Positions 28,985 to 40,000 of a stretch of DNA of 64,000 nucleotides are shown here, one piece after another (the first letter of the stretch is position 1; every line of letters begins with the position of its first letter). The position numbers were made by a program, and so were the translations under genes. The stretch covers positions 62,001-126,000 of the forward strand of contig NZ_JACGUT010000058.1 in assembly GCF_014076845.1 (NCBI RefSeq). Direction: 5' to 3'. The notes beneath the pieces were generated by a model. The model did not search any database. It worked only from the letters and a program-made list of their open reading frames with translations, and was not told where the DNA came from. This stretch comes from Colwellia sp. MB3u-41. Lineage in GTDB: Bacteria > Pseudomonadota > Gammaproteobacteria > Enterobacterales > Alteromonadaceae.

Positions 28985-29809
28985 ATGACGATGTCGAGAG
29001 CTTGTGTAGATAATTTTATTAACAAATTTAGTGTTAAACAAATCATTGAAATGTTTGATCTAATGCCTGATGTTCTTTTTTGGGTAAAAGATGAACAAAA
29101 TTGTTTTGTTTATGCAAATAAATTCTTCTTGGAGCATATTGGCGTCACGTCACTTGTTCAAATAATCGGGTTAAGAGATTTTGACTTTTCTCCAGCACAC
29201 ATGGCTAAACAGTATAATGTTGACGATCAAAAAGTGATGAATGGCGAAGTTGTTAATAACCGTTTAGAAATGAATCATACAAAATCAGGCGACATTGCTT
29301 GGTTCACTACTTCTAAAAGACCTTTATTTAATGAGGAAGGCAAACCCATTGGTTCTTATGGAATTACACGACATTTAGAAAAAACGTCATCTGCATTGGC
29401 TGGAATGGATGCCTTAAAGACACCTGTTGCTTATGTGCGAAAAAACTATATGCAACATATCTGTTTGGAAGAACTCGCTGATATAACACATTTATCTATT
29501 AGCGCATTAGAACGTCGTTTCAAAAAATTTCTAGGTAAAACACCTAAACAATTCATTAATGAAGTACGCTTAGAAAATGCGCGACGCTTACTCATAGAAA
29601 CCAATATTGCTATTGCCACTATTGCTAATAATACGGGCTTTGGCGATCACAGTTATTTTAGTCGTCAGTTTCAAAAGTTATTCGAACAAAGCCCTTCAGC
29701 ATTTCGCCAAGAGCATTGTTCGAATGAAACGGTAAGTATCAACACAATAGGGACTGCTGAATTAACGTCGAACGACAACCCCCAAAGGTATAAACATACT
29801 GATATTTAA
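28985..29809 (+). CDS. PAS-domain AraC-family transcriptional regulator
   Basis: Of 274 residues, about 20-130 form a PAS fold (MPDVLFWVKDEQNCFVYANK, MNHTKSGDIAWFTTSKRPLF), a likely ligand or redox sensor. About 155-250 are the double helix-turn-helix AraC DNA-binding domain (ICLEELADITHLSISALERR; IATIANNTGFGDHSYFSRQF). It is divergent from the TonB receptor gene and separated by the shared promoter region. The AraC-type repeats upstream of it and of the MocA operon suggest it controls itself, the receptor and the sugar-oxidation operon. That regulon is inferred from the repeated sequence only. Confidence 0.85.
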   Translation: MTMSRACVDNFINKFSVKQIIEMFDLMPDVLFWVKDEQNCFVYANKFFLEHIGVTSLVQIIGLRDFDFSPAHMAKQYNVDDQKVMNGEVVNNRLEMNHTKSGDIAWFTTSKRPLFNEEGKPIGSYGITRHLEKTSSALAGMDALKTPVAYVRKNYMQHICLEELADITHLSISALERRFKKFLGKTPKQFINEVRLENARRLLIETNIAIATIANNTGFGDHSYFSRQFQKLFEQSPSAFRQEHCSNETVSINTIGTAELTSNDNPQRYKHTDI

Positions 29810-29825
29810 TGTTCTTTTAAAACAG

Positions 29826-31043
29826 TTAAAAAGGAAAGCCTTGTACATTAAGTTTAGTGGTATAAATACCGGCTTTTAAACAAGGCTTATCACCACATTG
29901 ACGGCGCTCATTCTCGTCCATTGGTGCGGTTAGCCCTGTCACGAAGAGTGTTTTTCGGTCATCCCCACCAAAAGCAATATTAGTAACAATATGAATACCG
30001 GGTACTTTTAACATACCCACTTCCTTTTGTTTTTTGTCTAATATAACGACCACTTGCCCATCTTTTCTTTCTGGAATTTTTCGCGTGGTAGTCACATAAA
30101 TATTGCCGCTACAGTCTTTACCTAATCCGTCTATTGGGGTATCTAGCAATTTTTTAGGATTAGCAACCTCGCCCAAATGTAAATCAAACACCCATAAACC
30201 TTGCAAGCCACCAACGATTAATTTTTGCTGATCAAGGGTTAATATAATTCCATTAGGTTTATCACTCAAAGCTGGTACCAAAGTAGTGACATTAGTTGCT
30301 TTAACGCTAGCATTTTCAATACTATTTGTTGTCACTCGATAAATTCTTTGCCCAGGAGCAGTTGAGCCTTCTTTACCACCCCCTTGGACACTTTCCAAAT
30401 TAATATTTGAGGGTGTATTCCAATTTGGATCCGTGAAATATACGGTATCGTCGTATCCAATAGTTAAATCATTAGGAGAATTAAAGCGTTTATTTTGGTA
30501 TGTACTTACCATGGGAGTAATTTTTTTGCTATGCCAATCAATAGACGAAAGTGAGCCATCAAGCTGACGAGTGACGATTAAATTACCTTTACTGTCTAAT
30601 GCTAAGCCATTGGTACCCGCCTCACTATCTTTCATCCAAACTTGTGGCTTACTTCCCGGCACCCAACGCCAAATGGTTGTTTGATTGCTTAATATAAAGT
30701 CATTTTCATCGGGTTGATGTGAACCCATATTGGAATAATACAATGCCCCTTTATACCAAACAGGACCTTCTATATTGTTATAACCTTGATACATCAATGG
30801 AATGTTCTGTTCACGAACTAGCTTTATACTGGCTAAGTCCAGCTGAACATTCTCAGAACCTGCAGAGCAATAGCGTGCGTTAGCGTCAGAAACAGAGTTG
30901 ATAACAGCGTTTGATATGCTGTTATTTGTTGCTTGAACAACTACCTCAATTCCATTGTCATCAGCACAAGAAACAACTAATAAACTAATAAATAAAGCGC
31001 TAACGAGTTTGATTTTTTTGGGTTTAGTTCGTTTAAAACTCAT
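29826..31043 (-). CDS. SMP-30/gluconolactonase-like beta-propeller lipoprotein
   Basis: The 405-residue protein has a lipoprotein signal (KLVSALFISLLVVSCADDNG), so it is expected in the periplasm or outer membrane. The six-bladed propeller is seen in YNNIEGPVWYKGALYYSNMG (the EGP metal-ligand segment), FNSPNDLTIGYDDTVYFTDP (Asn/Asp ligands), DKPNGIILTLDQQKLIVGG and DGLGKDCSGNIYVTT. The family hydrolyses sugar lactones. Next to the LacI-GntP-GntK genes it would turn an aldonolactone made by periplasmic oxidation into gluconate for uptake. It converges on the PAS-AraC gene with only a 16-bp gap. Confidence 0.82.
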   Translation of the reverse strand: MSFKRTKPKKIKLVSALFISLLVVSCADDNGIEVVVQATNNSISNAVINSVSDANARYCSAGSENVQLDLASIKLVREQNIPLMYQGYNNIEGPVWYKGALYYSNMGSHQPDENDFILSNQTTIWRWVPGSKPQVWMKDSEAGTNGLALDSKGNLIVTRQLDGSLSSIDWHSKKITPMVSTYQNKRFNSPNDLTIGYDDTVYFTDPNWNTPSNINLESVQGGGKEGSTAPGQRIYRVTTNSIENASVKATNVTTLVPALSDKPNGIILTLDQQKLIVGGLQGLWVFDLHLGEVANPKKLLDTPIDGLGKDCSGNIYVTTTRKIPERKDGQVVVILDKKQKEVGMLKVPGIHIVTNIAFGGDDRKTLFVTGLTAPMDENERRQCGDKPCLKAGIYTTKLNVQGFPF

Positions 31044-31114
31044 AAGAATACCTTGGTTAAATTACTTAGTTTTATTTACTTTTTTTTAAAAGATTATTTA
31101 TGCGTAATTCATCA

Positions 31115-32170
31115 CTATCGGGTTGAATTACGCATAAACAATTCAAACCCCGTATTTACATAACTTTGCTGTGTGTTTATCTGTACATTGTCACTAATTT
31201 CTGAGTTATTTAAACGCGCGAATATCAGTTCCATGGCTTGCTTACCCATTTTGTATCGGTTAACACTCACGCTCGATAATGAAGGTTCAGCATATGTTGC
31301 CATTTCAATGTCGTTAAACCCACACACTCCAAATTTACTGGGTACGTTAATATGCATTTTTTTACATTCATGCAATGCTCCCAAGGCTAAGTCATCGTTA
31401 CAACAAAAAACGGCATCACAGTCTCCATTAGTGGCCGCCATCAATTCTCTAAATAAAACCGTTCCCATGGCAACAGAAGAGGGTTGTGGATTAGTTATCA
31501 CGCGTTTTAAATCTAAAGATTCGGCCGCAGCAAGTACTGATTTAAACCCCGCCAAACGGTCACAGGTTCTGGGATCCATTCTGGCACCAATAAAACCAAT
31601 TTTTTGATATGACTTTGCAAGTAACATTTTTGCAACGGCTGCACCTGCTTCAAAATGAGAAAAGCCAACATTAATATCTATTGGCGATTTAACCTTATCC
31701 ATAATCTGAACTACTGGCACACCAGAGGCTTTTAACATGGCTTTAGCGGCGTCGGTTTGTTCACCGCCTGTGACGATTAAACCCTCAGGAGATTGTCCAA
31801 GCAGAGTACGAATTGATCTTTCTTCTTCTATGGGTGAATAATGGGTGTCTGCTAATAACACCTGATAATTTGCGGGGCCCGTAATGTCGTAAATTCCACG
31901 TAATACATCATTAAATACCACATTAGATAATGAAGGAATTAAAACACCAATTAATTTTGAACGTGATGAAGCTAAAATACTGGCTGAACGGTTAGGAATG
32001 TAGCCAAGTGCGTTAATTGCGGCTTCTACTTTTTCACGAACATTTACACGTACTCCAACATAGTCATTTACTACTCTAGAAACCGTAATAGCGCTTACCC
32101 CAGCTTTTTTAGCAACGTCTTTTAACGTTATTCTCTTAGAACTTCTTGATTTATCTGTAGAAATAGACAT
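31115..32170 (-). CDS. LacI-family transcriptional regulator (gluconate-type)
   Basis: The 351-residue repressor has an N-terminal helix-turn-helix (ITLKDVAKKAGVSAITVSRV) and hinge helix, followed by a periplasmic-binding-protein-like effector domain (IGVLIPSLSNVVFNDVLRGI, FCCNDDLALGALHECKKM, GVCGFNDIEMATYAEPSLSS). This matches the GntR branch of LacI regulators. It lies between the lactonase and permease genes, so gluconate or a related aldonate is the expected inducer. Related GCGC-centred palindromes occur 33 bp upstream of its own start and in the gntP-gntK divergon. Confidence 0.87.
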   Translation of the reverse strand: MSISTDKSRSSKRITLKDVAKKAGVSAITVSRVVNDYVGVRVNVREKVEAAINALGYIPNRSASILASSRSKLIGVLIPSLSNVVFNDVLRGIYDITGPANYQVLLADTHYSPIEEERSIRTLLGQSPEGLIVTGGEQTDAAKAMLKASGVPVVQIMDKVKSPIDINVGFSHFEAGAAVAKMLLAKSYQKIGFIGARMDPRTCDRLAGFKSVLAAAESLDLKRVITNPQPSSVAMGTVLFRELMAATNGDCDAVFCCNDDLALGALHECKKMHINVPSKFGVCGFNDIEMATYAEPSLSSVSVNRYKMGKQAMELIFARLNNSEISDNVQINTQQSYVNTGFELFMRNSTR

Positions 32171-32202
32171 ACAAAACCTTAAATTTTTTTATTCAATACC
32201 GC

Positions 32203-32214
32203 ATTGGCGCTAAT
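32203..32214. promoter_or_regulatory. Candidate LacI-type operator (autoregulatory)
   Basis: ATTGGCGCTAAT, centred on GCGC with one mismatched pair, lies 33 bp upstream of the LacI-family gene, between it and the end of the GntP gene. Confidence 0.45.
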
Positions 32215-32244
32215 AAGTTGTTATGACTTTTATGGTGTCTAATA

Positions 32245-33621
32245 CTAAAAAACCAAACTTAAAACCAAGACAATTAAAAAGGCAATACTCCCCAATAGTG
32301 TTTCCATAACAGTCCATGTTCTTAACGTGGTTTTCTCATCCATTCCAAGTAAGCGACTCACCAGCCAAAACCCGGAATCGTTGAAATGAGATAATACGGT
32401 TGCACCTCCCGCGATAGCGATAACAATGAAACAAAGGTCAAGAGACGACAGACCTACTGTCGAGGCCACCATAGGGGATATGACTGCAGCGGTAGTAGTC
32501 AGGGCTACAGTAGCTGAGCCTTGGGCAACTCTAAGACAAGTAGCAATAACAAACGCAGCCACAATAACTGGCATACCTGTATCCGTAAGCAATCCAGCAA
32601 GGGCATCGCCAATTCCACTGGAACGTAATACTCCTCCATACATCCCTCCGGCACCGGTAATCAAAATAACACCACATATGGGTGCAAGTGATTCACTGCA
32701 TAGGCTATCTAATTTTTTCATTCCGTAGTCTTTTGAAAAAACAAAAAGGCAAACTAACAGCGTTATAAGTAACGCAATGGGGGTTTTCCCCATCATTCTC
32801 AAAACCCTAGTGAATGGGTTAGCCCCATCTATGATACCAGCAGCTGTTAAAGTGTTAAGGCCGGTATCGAGAAATATAAGCAGCATAGGTAATATAAGTA
32901 GTGACATTACTGTTGAAAATCTAGGAAGCTTATTCGGTTGCAAGTTCGACTCTGTGGAATGAAGTAGATTCGACAGTGAAATATTAAATTTTTTGCCAGA
33001 GTATACACCAAACAAATAAGAACCCAGATACCATGTTGGCACCGCTACCAGTAATCCCACCACTAACAAAAGACCGATATCCGCGCCAAGAAAAGCAGCG
33101 GCGGCAACAGGTCCAGGGTGAGGTGGTACAAAAGCGTGCATTACAGCAAATGCGCCCGCTGCAGGCAGCGCATAGATAAGTAAAGAACCACCAAATCGTT
33201 TAGCTACACTGAAAATTATGGGCATCATTACAATTAAACCCGCATCGAAAAATATTGGGAATCCAAATATCAATGAGGCTACACCAAGAGCCAGCGGGGC
33301 TTTTTTTACACCAAACCTCCCTATCAATTTATCTGCTAATACCTGAGCACCACCTGATACTTCTAATAGTTTCCCTATCATGGCACCAAGCCCAACCAAT
33401 AAGGCAACTGATGCAAGGGTACCGCCAAAGCCACTCATTAATGTTGGCACAACGTCTTCACTGGGAATACCGGCAATGACAGCGGTACAGAAACTTATAA
33501 AAATCAGTGATATGAAGGCATGAATTCGAAATTTTATGATCAGTAAGAGTAGCGCTGCGATTGAAAGTGCGGCGACAGATAGTAAAAATAATGGACTTGG
33601 GCTTTGTATAATATCTTGCAT
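32245..33621 (-). CDS. GntP-family gluconate:H+ symporter
   Basis: A polytopic inner-membrane permease with the conserved GntP segments FGFPIFFDAGLIVMMPIIF, HAFVPPHPGPVAAAAFLGAD and ATCLRVAQGSATVALTTTAA. The frame opens at 33699, but the ATG at 33621 (MQDIIQSPSPLF) is preceded by AGGGA at the right distance and gives 458 aa, the normal size. It imports gluconate or a related aldonate; the divergently encoded kinase then phosphorylates it. The LacI-type regulator lies downstream in the same direction. Confidence 0.9.
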   Translation of the reverse strand: MQDIIQSPSPLFLLSVAALSIAALLLLIIKFRIHAFISLIFISFCTAVIAGIPSEDVVPTLMSGFGGTLASVALLVGLGAMIGKLLEVSGGAQVLADKLIGRFGVKKAPLALGVASLIFGFPIFFDAGLIVMMPIIFSVAKRFGGSLLIYALPAAGAFAVMHAFVPPHPGPVAAAAFLGADIGLLLVVGLLVAVPTWYLGSYLFGVYSGKKFNISLSNLLHSTESNLQPNKLPRFSTVMSLLILPMLLIFLDTGLNTLTAAGIIDGANPFTRVLRMMGKTPIALLITLLVCLFVFSKDYGMKKLDSLCSESLAPICGVILITGAGGMYGGVLRSSGIGDALAGLLTDTGMPVIVAAFVIATCLRVAQGSATVALTTTAAVISPMVASTVGLSSLDLCFIVIAIAGGATVLSHFNDSGFWLVSRLLGMDEKTTLRTWTVMETLLGSIAFLIVLVLSLVF

Positions 33622-33726
33622 AAGATCCCTTATGATACTGTTATAAAAATTTCGATTGCTAATTTCTCTTGATAATTTGTATAAAGAACCTGTCATCATT
33701 GTTTTCGAATATTAACAATGATAATT

Positions 33727-33738
33727 GTTAGCGCAACC
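33727..33738. promoter_or_regulatory. Candidate LacI-type operator, permease side of the divergon
   Basis: GTTAGCGCAACC shares the AGCGCAACCAT core with the inverted site at 33834. It lies about 106 bp upstream of the permease start. Confidence 0.4.
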
Positions 33739-33833
33739 ATCCTATGTAACAATGTGTTCTATTGCAACTACCACTTCCATCAACAACACGATTAAACCTA
33801 GAGATTTTCACTATTCAATAGTAAATTACGCAT

Positions 33834-33844
33834 GGTTGCGCTGT
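33834..33844. promoter_or_regulatory. Candidate LacI-type operator, kinase side of the divergon
   Basis: GGTTGCGCTGT is the inverted counterpart of the site at 33727 and lies 25 bp upstream of the gluconokinase start, where a bound repressor would block transcription. Confidence 0.4.
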
Positions 33845-33869
33845 AATTAGATAAATAAAGAGACTAATA

Positions 33870-34412
33870 TTGTTAACAAGTAATGAGATAAAAAATAAAA
33901 AAACACCTATCTTGGTAGTCGTTATGGGCGTGTCTGGATGCGGAAAAACAACCCTAGCCCAGGAAATAGCTAGTCATTTTGATATTACCTTCTTAGATGC
34001 TGACTCTTTTCATAATGAAGACGCCATTAAACAAATGTCGCAAGGTATCCCCTTAACTGATAAGCAAAGAGAGCCTTGGATAAAACGTATTGGTAAACAG
34101 CTAAACCTTTTTGAATCTCAAAATAAAAGTTGTGTGTTGGCCTATTCAGGATTAAAAAAACAGCACAGAAAATCAATATTTGACTCATACCTTCATGGTG
34201 TAGCAATTTTACTTAATGCAGATCAATCTTTAATTGAGCAACGGTTAGAGAGTAGGAAAGAGCATTTTATGTCGTCACAATTGCTAAGTAGCCAAATCAC
34301 GTCGATGGAGCCTATCAATGCTGAAACTGAAGAAAACTTGCCAGTGCTGATATTAAATGCAGAAAAACCAGTTAAGAGCTTACTATTAAAGTCTATTCGT
34401 TTTATTCTGTGA
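33870..34412 (+). CDS. gntK: Gluconokinase
   Basis: ATP-dependent phosphorylation of gluconate to 6-phosphogluconate. The 180-residue protein has the P-loop MGVSGCGKTTLAQEIASHF and the substrate/lid segments FLDADSFHNEDAIKQMSQGI, PLTDKQREPWIKRIG and CVLAYSGLKKQHRKSI (the typical E. coli motif is ACSALKxxYRD). The frame begins with a TTG codon at 33870, preceded by AAAGAGA. No ATG lies before the P-loop except the one inside VVVMGVSG, so the TTG start is accepted. It is divergent from the GntP permease gene, with candidate LacI-type sites between. Confidence 0.87.
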   Translation: MLTSNEIKNKKTPILVVVMGVSGCGKTTLAQEIASHFDITFLDADSFHNEDAIKQMSQGIPLTDKQREPWIKRIGKQLNLFESQNKSCVLAYSGLKKQHRKSIFDSYLHGVAILLNADQSLIEQRLESRKEHFMSSQLLSSQITSMEPINAETEENLPVLILNAEKPVKSLLLKSIRFIL

Positions 34413-34626
34413 TACTGCTATTCTTGATTTTAGGCTAAAATGAGTGGATGGTAAGACACTATTGTGACATTCAATAGAGTATAAATATGATTCATGATGA
34501 GCCTGTAACAGATTTTCTTTCAAAGTCCTTAGCTTGTTAAATACCCTAGGTATTTTAACCATTGCCATCGGCTTATTTATTATTGCTTTCTGATTTTGTT
34601 ATTATTGATATTTCATATTCCCGTAG

Positions 34627-35343
34627 TTATTTAGTTAGACGCTTGTTTTTTAAATTAATTAGCGCCTGAATTTGCCCTAATGATGTGATCATTGTATATA
34701 TCGCTGGCAATAAGCCAGTCTTATGTAGAGAGCATACCTGTTCATTATTCAGTGAAGCTAATTTCTCTTGGTCAATGGTATATAAACCCGTTAATTGAAG
34801 AGTACCTTTATTAACAAAGCTTATTTCTAATGACATTGACTGAATTAATGCCATTGACGTCAGCTGATCCAATAATATCTTATTTTCTTTTTCACCCATC
34901 AGTAATTGCGCTAGGCTTGCTTTTACTTCTTGAAAGTATTTCGATTCATTACCTTTCTCATCAAACAACCCTTCCCCTATATTATCTAATAGTGCAGGAC
35001 TATTCGTATTCAAACAAACAGCGAGTTCGTTATTTTTATTCCCACCCTTCGCTTCAACAAAAAAAGGTTGTCTCCTTATTTGTAGCGGAACATATAGGCC
35101 TTGCCACTGTTCATTTTTCCAAAACAAGTTTTCATTTTTTTCAAACCCTAACATCGTAGAAAAAACAAACTGCCCTGTATTACCATTTTTGGTTATGACA
35201 ATGGGGTATTGCACTGCTAAATGTATAAATTCTGATAAAACAACGGGAATAAGATGCAAATTAGCACCGTATTGTTCAACTTTTTTGAGATTAACTTTAG
35301 TGTTTATATGATTTTTATTATCTACTGCGACTAAATTAGCCAT
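34627..35343 (-). CDS. SapC family protein (second copy)
   Basis: The 238-residue protein shares the family pattern of the SapC gene at 24.5 kb: YPIVITKNGNTGQFVFSTML, FEKNENLFWKNEQWQGLYVP and TIDQEKLASLNNEQVCSLHK. It is clearly diverged from it, so this is an older paralogue rather than a recent duplication. It is the last gene of a minus-strand unit with a halogenase-like gene and an STN-type TonB receptor. Function unknown. Confidence 0.78.
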   Translation of the reverse strand: MANLVAVDNKNHINTKVNLKKVEQYGANLHLIPVVLSEFIHLAVQYPIVITKNGNTGQFVFSTMLGFEKNENLFWKNEQWQGLYVPLQIRRQPFFVEAKGGNKNNELAVCLNTNSPALLDNIGEGLFDEKGNESKYFQEVKASLAQLLMGEKENKILLDQLTSMALIQSMSLEISFVNKGTLQLTGLYTIDQEKLASLNNEQVCSLHKTGLLPAIYTMITSLGQIQALINLKNKRLTK

Positions 35344-35370
35344 TTATTATTTCTCTTTATACTCATTTTA

Positions 35371-36924
35371 TTAAATTCGGTTAAAACCAAATTCAATAAC
35401 TTTATTAATCAATTCACGGTTTTTCGGTAATAAGGAAACAGCTTTATCAATAAGTTTTTTATTTTGCGCAAAATGGTACTGAGCAAAGCTAATATCATCG
35501 AGGGCATAAACATGTTGGCTATAGTCGCTTTTAAAACCCATGCCATATAAAATATACTGATAACTTGCCGCAGGAAAAACTTCATTCCGGCTGGTAAAGT
35601 CGTGATCAGCGGGTGCTCTATATTGCCAAAGGGCCATCGCTTCTTTTAAACTTTCAGGAATAGATTTAGGATCACGATTATCCGTCCAGAAAGTATTGTC
35701 CGTTCTTTTACTTAAAATGTAATGTAACTTAAGAAAGTCGATTATTTTTTCCCATCGATAAAGAAACGTTTCATTAAAACGTTTAGCGACAATATCCATA
35801 ATGTCACGTGATTGTGGTAATTGTTCACTGATCATTTGTGCTGACAATTCGACCAAGACCAAAGCTGACGCCTCTAAAGGCTCCAAAAATCCAGCTGACA
35901 GACCAACAGCAACACAATTATTTTGCCAAAATTTTTCTCGATAACCACTAACAATAGGAATTTTACGCACAGTTAATGAATCAAACGTATCACCTACATA
36001 ACGAGCAAGTACTGCTTTCGCTTGTTCTTCGCTAGAATGCTTACTTGAATAAACATAACCAACACCTCGGCGATGTTGCAGTCCTATATCCCATATCCAC
36101 CCTGCTTCTTGCCCAGTTGATAAGGTATGTGAAGCGATCTCATCATTCTCATTTTCATAAGGCACATGAACTGCTAGTGCAGTATCAATAAACAAAACGT
36201 CACTACAACTTTTAAAGGGAACTTGGTAATGCTTACCTAATAACAATGATGAAAAACCAGTACAATCAACAAACAAATCACCTGCTACTTCACCATGCTC
36301 TGACGTTAAAACGGATGCTATATCACCGTTTTCCAGTGTATTAATAGAAGTTACATCATCTAAAACATGCTTTACCCCTAAAGTGTTGGTGCAATGTTTC
36401 TGTAAAAACAGCGCAAATTTTCCAGAGTCTAAATGGTAAGCATAATTGGCAACATCAGCATATTCAGGTGTTCTAATGGTTTTAGGGGCCAAGCCTTGTT
36501 CGCACAATGCTTCTTGATAACAGACATCATTGGAAAAAGACGATGTGTCAGCATTGTGTTGTTTAGCTAACCAATGTCCGGCTATATCACCTTTACCAAA
36601 GCCTTGGGGTATCACAAGTGGATGATAATAAAAGTCATCGTCTTTGCCATCAACCCACTTGGCAAATTTAGCGCCTTGTTTGAAACTTGCATCACATTCA
36701 CGAATAAAATCAGTTTCACTAATACCCAATGCTAATAACGTACTTCTCATCGTCGGCCAAGTACCTTCACCCACACCCACTATAGGAATATGAGGAGATT
36801 CAACCAAAACCACATTTAAACCATTTACAGATTGTCCTTTATGCTTTGCTGCTAATCTACCTGCAGTTAACCACCCGGCAATACCACCACCGACAATAAC
36901 GACGGTTTTTATTGGGTTACTCAT
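35371..36924 (-). CDS. Tryptophan-halogenase-family flavoprotein, WxWxI-G variant
   Basis: The 517-residue protein is closest to the halogenase-like protein at 20.2 kb: both share GVGEGTWPTMR and the FKQ-A-KF region (here Lys82). FAD motif VGGGIAGWLTAG is at the N-terminus. The WxWxIP motif reads WIWDIG (276-281), with Pro replaced by Gly. LSAGFLEPLEASALVLVELS holds the conserved Glu. It follows the STN-TonB receptor gene and precedes SapC. Activity is uncertain for the same reason as in the Ser variant. Confidence 0.8.
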   Translation of the reverse strand: MSNPIKTVVIVGGGIAGWLTAGRLAAKHKGQSVNGLNVVLVESPHIPIVGVGEGTWPTMRSTLLALGISETDFIRECDASFKQGAKFAKWVDGKDDDFYYHPLVIPQGFGKGDIAGHWLAKQHNADTSSFSNDVCYQEALCEQGLAPKTIRTPEYADVANYAYHLDSGKFALFLQKHCTNTLGVKHVLDDVTSINTLENGDIASVLTSEHGEVAGDLFVDCTGFSSLLLGKHYQVPFKSCSDVLFIDTALAVHVPYENENDEIASHTLSTGQEAGWIWDIGLQHRRGVGYVYSSKHSSEEQAKAVLARYVGDTFDSLTVRKIPIVSGYREKFWQNNCVAVGLSAGFLEPLEASALVLVELSAQMISEQLPQSRDIMDIVAKRFNETFLYRWEKIIDFLKLHYILSKRTDNTFWTDNRDPKSIPESLKEAMALWQYRAPADHDFTSRNEVFPAASYQYILYGMGFKSDYSQHVYALDDISFAQYHFAQNKKLIDKAVSLLPKNRELINKVIEFGFNRI

Positions 36925-37053
36925 ATTAAATTTGCCTACAATAAGAAATTAGAATCGATGATGTGAAATAATATACTTTCATAAAAAACAAGTTATAAGC
37001 GGCTTTACCTCGAGAAAAAATATGCATACTTTTGTACTTTACACTATTCAGGG

Positions 37054-40000
37054 TTAATAATTACCACGTACACCAAAGGCAAATCGACGTCCACTATCTT
37101 CAATCAATAATAATTGATTAGCGAAACGACCACGTTTATGAACGTATTCTTCAGTTAAGTTAATCCCTTCAAAGAAAACGGTAATGTTTTCAGAAATATC
37201 ATAACTCCCACTCGCGTCAACTTGCGCATAGTCTTCAACAATTGTGACCCCATCACCATTTGACTGAGTTAATGATTGAACAAAAGTGTCGCGCCAGTTA
37301 TAGGCAATACGCGCCTGAAAACGGTTATTTTCGTAAAATGCAACAAGGTTATATGAGTCACTTAAGCCTGTTAATGCAAATACTTCAGTAATATCAGCAG
37401 GATGAAGTTCAGCATCACTATTAACTAATGTTGTATTAGCTATAAAACCAAAACCCGTATCACCAAATGTATGTTGTAGGGCAACTTCCCAGCCATCAAC
37501 AGTCGCTGACTCACTGTTATTAAGTAACGTATTTGTGAAAACTGCCGTTTCATCTTCAGTGTCAGGATAATCAACATTACTACCTGTTGAAGGATCCGTT
37601 AATAAGCTACCATTTTCAGTTGAAAATATGATGTCTTCTGTTGAGTTAATAATAAAGTTTGTAACATATTTTCTGAAATAACCCGCTGATATATAACTCG
37701 TATCGGCGTAATACCATTCTAAAGAAAAGTCGATATTATCAGAAGTAAATGGCTCTAATTCTGGATTACCTGAACTCGATGTTAAGTTACCCCCTTGGCG
37801 AGTAGTGCCAATAACGGTAACAGGAGACATACTTTCTAACGTTGGACGAGTGATTGTTTGAGACGAGGCAAAACGAGCGACTAAATCATCGTTAATTTCT
37901 AACTTAACGCTCAAGTTTGGTAATATGACATCGTAATCTGAGCTTTTTGTAATTGATTCTGCAGTACCGTATGTCGCTAACATTTCAGTTTTATCAAGTA
38001 TAACTAGTTCAGTAACCGATTCATCAGTACCATCAACATCAACGTTAGTTGATTCATACCTAAAGCCTGCGGTAACTGATAAAGGCATTTCGGCGAGTTC
38101 TCCTTCAAAGTCAAGTTCAACATAAAGTGAAAGGGTTTGTTCCGTAATTTCAAATGATTTATTTCGTTTTTCGGCATCAAAACTAATTTGGTTTCCATTA
38201 ACCGCTGAATATTGCTCTAGGTAAGAAAAATTAGCTTCGCCATCATGTGCTAACCATGAAGTAGGCATACGACCACTTCCGCTAACATCACTTAAAAAGT
38301 CACTGCCTGCATTAAATACATATTGAGAAAATACGTCGATATCAGGTGCGTCGGAGTAACCACAAAAAACACAGTGAATACCTGCACCTTCATTATCCCA
38401 ACGGTCAAGACTCTTGGTTTCAGATGAATACATAGCACCAAATTTAATCGCCGATAGGCCTGTATCACTATCATCAATCCATGTACTGTTCCATCTAATT
38501 TGGTCAATACGGTCTTCAACCGCCCAACCTCGACGTAACATGACATGAGCTCGGCTATTCGCAGAGTCTAGGTAGTCAGATACTCCCGCAGGTGTAACGC
38601 TTGGATCATAGGCCTTACCGTCTAACTCTTGTTGACCGCTATAAATATTTTCGTTTGCACTTGAAAAATCACTAGCATATGGCAGAATATTGTCATCAAT
38701 TTGAAAGCGTACGCGGTTGGCATAACCAATAAGTGATAATTGATTACCACGGCCCTTGTTTGCGTCGCGTTCTGCACGAGAATTACTAAGGTCAAATTTC
38801 ATATTAAGATTTTCTCTAACATCCCAATCAAAGTTTAATCCCAAAGAGCTCGACTCAGTTAAACGGTCAAATTTCTTAGCGTGCATATCGGTAGCTAAAC
38901 CAACTTCTTGGTATAAATCGATTACGGTACCATTAGCATCAACTGTTGCAGTGGTATCGCTGCCAAAACCTTCAATATTTGGTGAGGTAAACCAATGACC
39001 ATATGAGGTAGTATCCGTTTTAACATCAAAGTCAGAATACAATACATCAGCCGTAATAATTAAGTTGTCCTTAGGCGCATATTGTAAGACTAAATTAGCA
39101 TTGGTACGTGTACGTTCTTCTCTGGTAACTTTATGATCATAGTTACGCGGAGAGAAAATATTACCACTATACGCAGTGCCACTTTCAGTTTGTGGATTAG
39201 GCACTCCCACATTTTCGAGCCAACCATCCATTTGAGCTTGGTTTAAACGTGTTTCACGCTCTTGATATGATATAGCGAATAAAACACCATAAGTATCATC
39301 ATCAAACGTATTACTGATCAAGCCTGAAATTTCTGGTGTGGTTTTTTCACTATTTTCGTCGTAAATACCTTTAACACTTCCTGACATTTTAAAGCCATTA
39401 ATAGCAAATGGACGTGCAGTGCTAACATTAACGGTTGCGCCAATACCACCTGATTGCATAATAGCGGTAGAGGTTTTATATACATCTAAACTTTTGACTA
39501 AATCAGAGGCTATCGTATCAAAACTAAAGGCACGGCTTTGGGTTTCTGACGCCATTTGACGACCATTAACCAAAACAGTATTAAATTGCGGACCGAAACC
39601 ACGTACCGTAATTAACTGCCCTTCACCACTTGAACGGTCAATTGATACCCCTGTAATACGCTGTAGTGATTCAGCTAAATTGGTATCAGGGAATTTACCA
39701 ATATTTTGGGCAGAAATGGAGTCAACCACTCCTAATGCTTCATGTTTTTCATCCATAGCACGACCTAACGCATCCCGGAGACCACTCACCTCTATTATTT
39801 CTATCTCGACCATTAAGGGCGTCGTTGAAATAGGACTTAAAGCAGTTAATGTCTTGTTAGTAACTTTATTTTCGTTATTTTGTGATAGGTAAGTTTTTCT
39901 CTCAAAGCTAGGATCAATTAATATAGATAACTGGCCACTCTCGCTAATATCTGTTGTAAGACCGGTATCTTTGAGTAATTTATTGAGTGCATCCATCACA

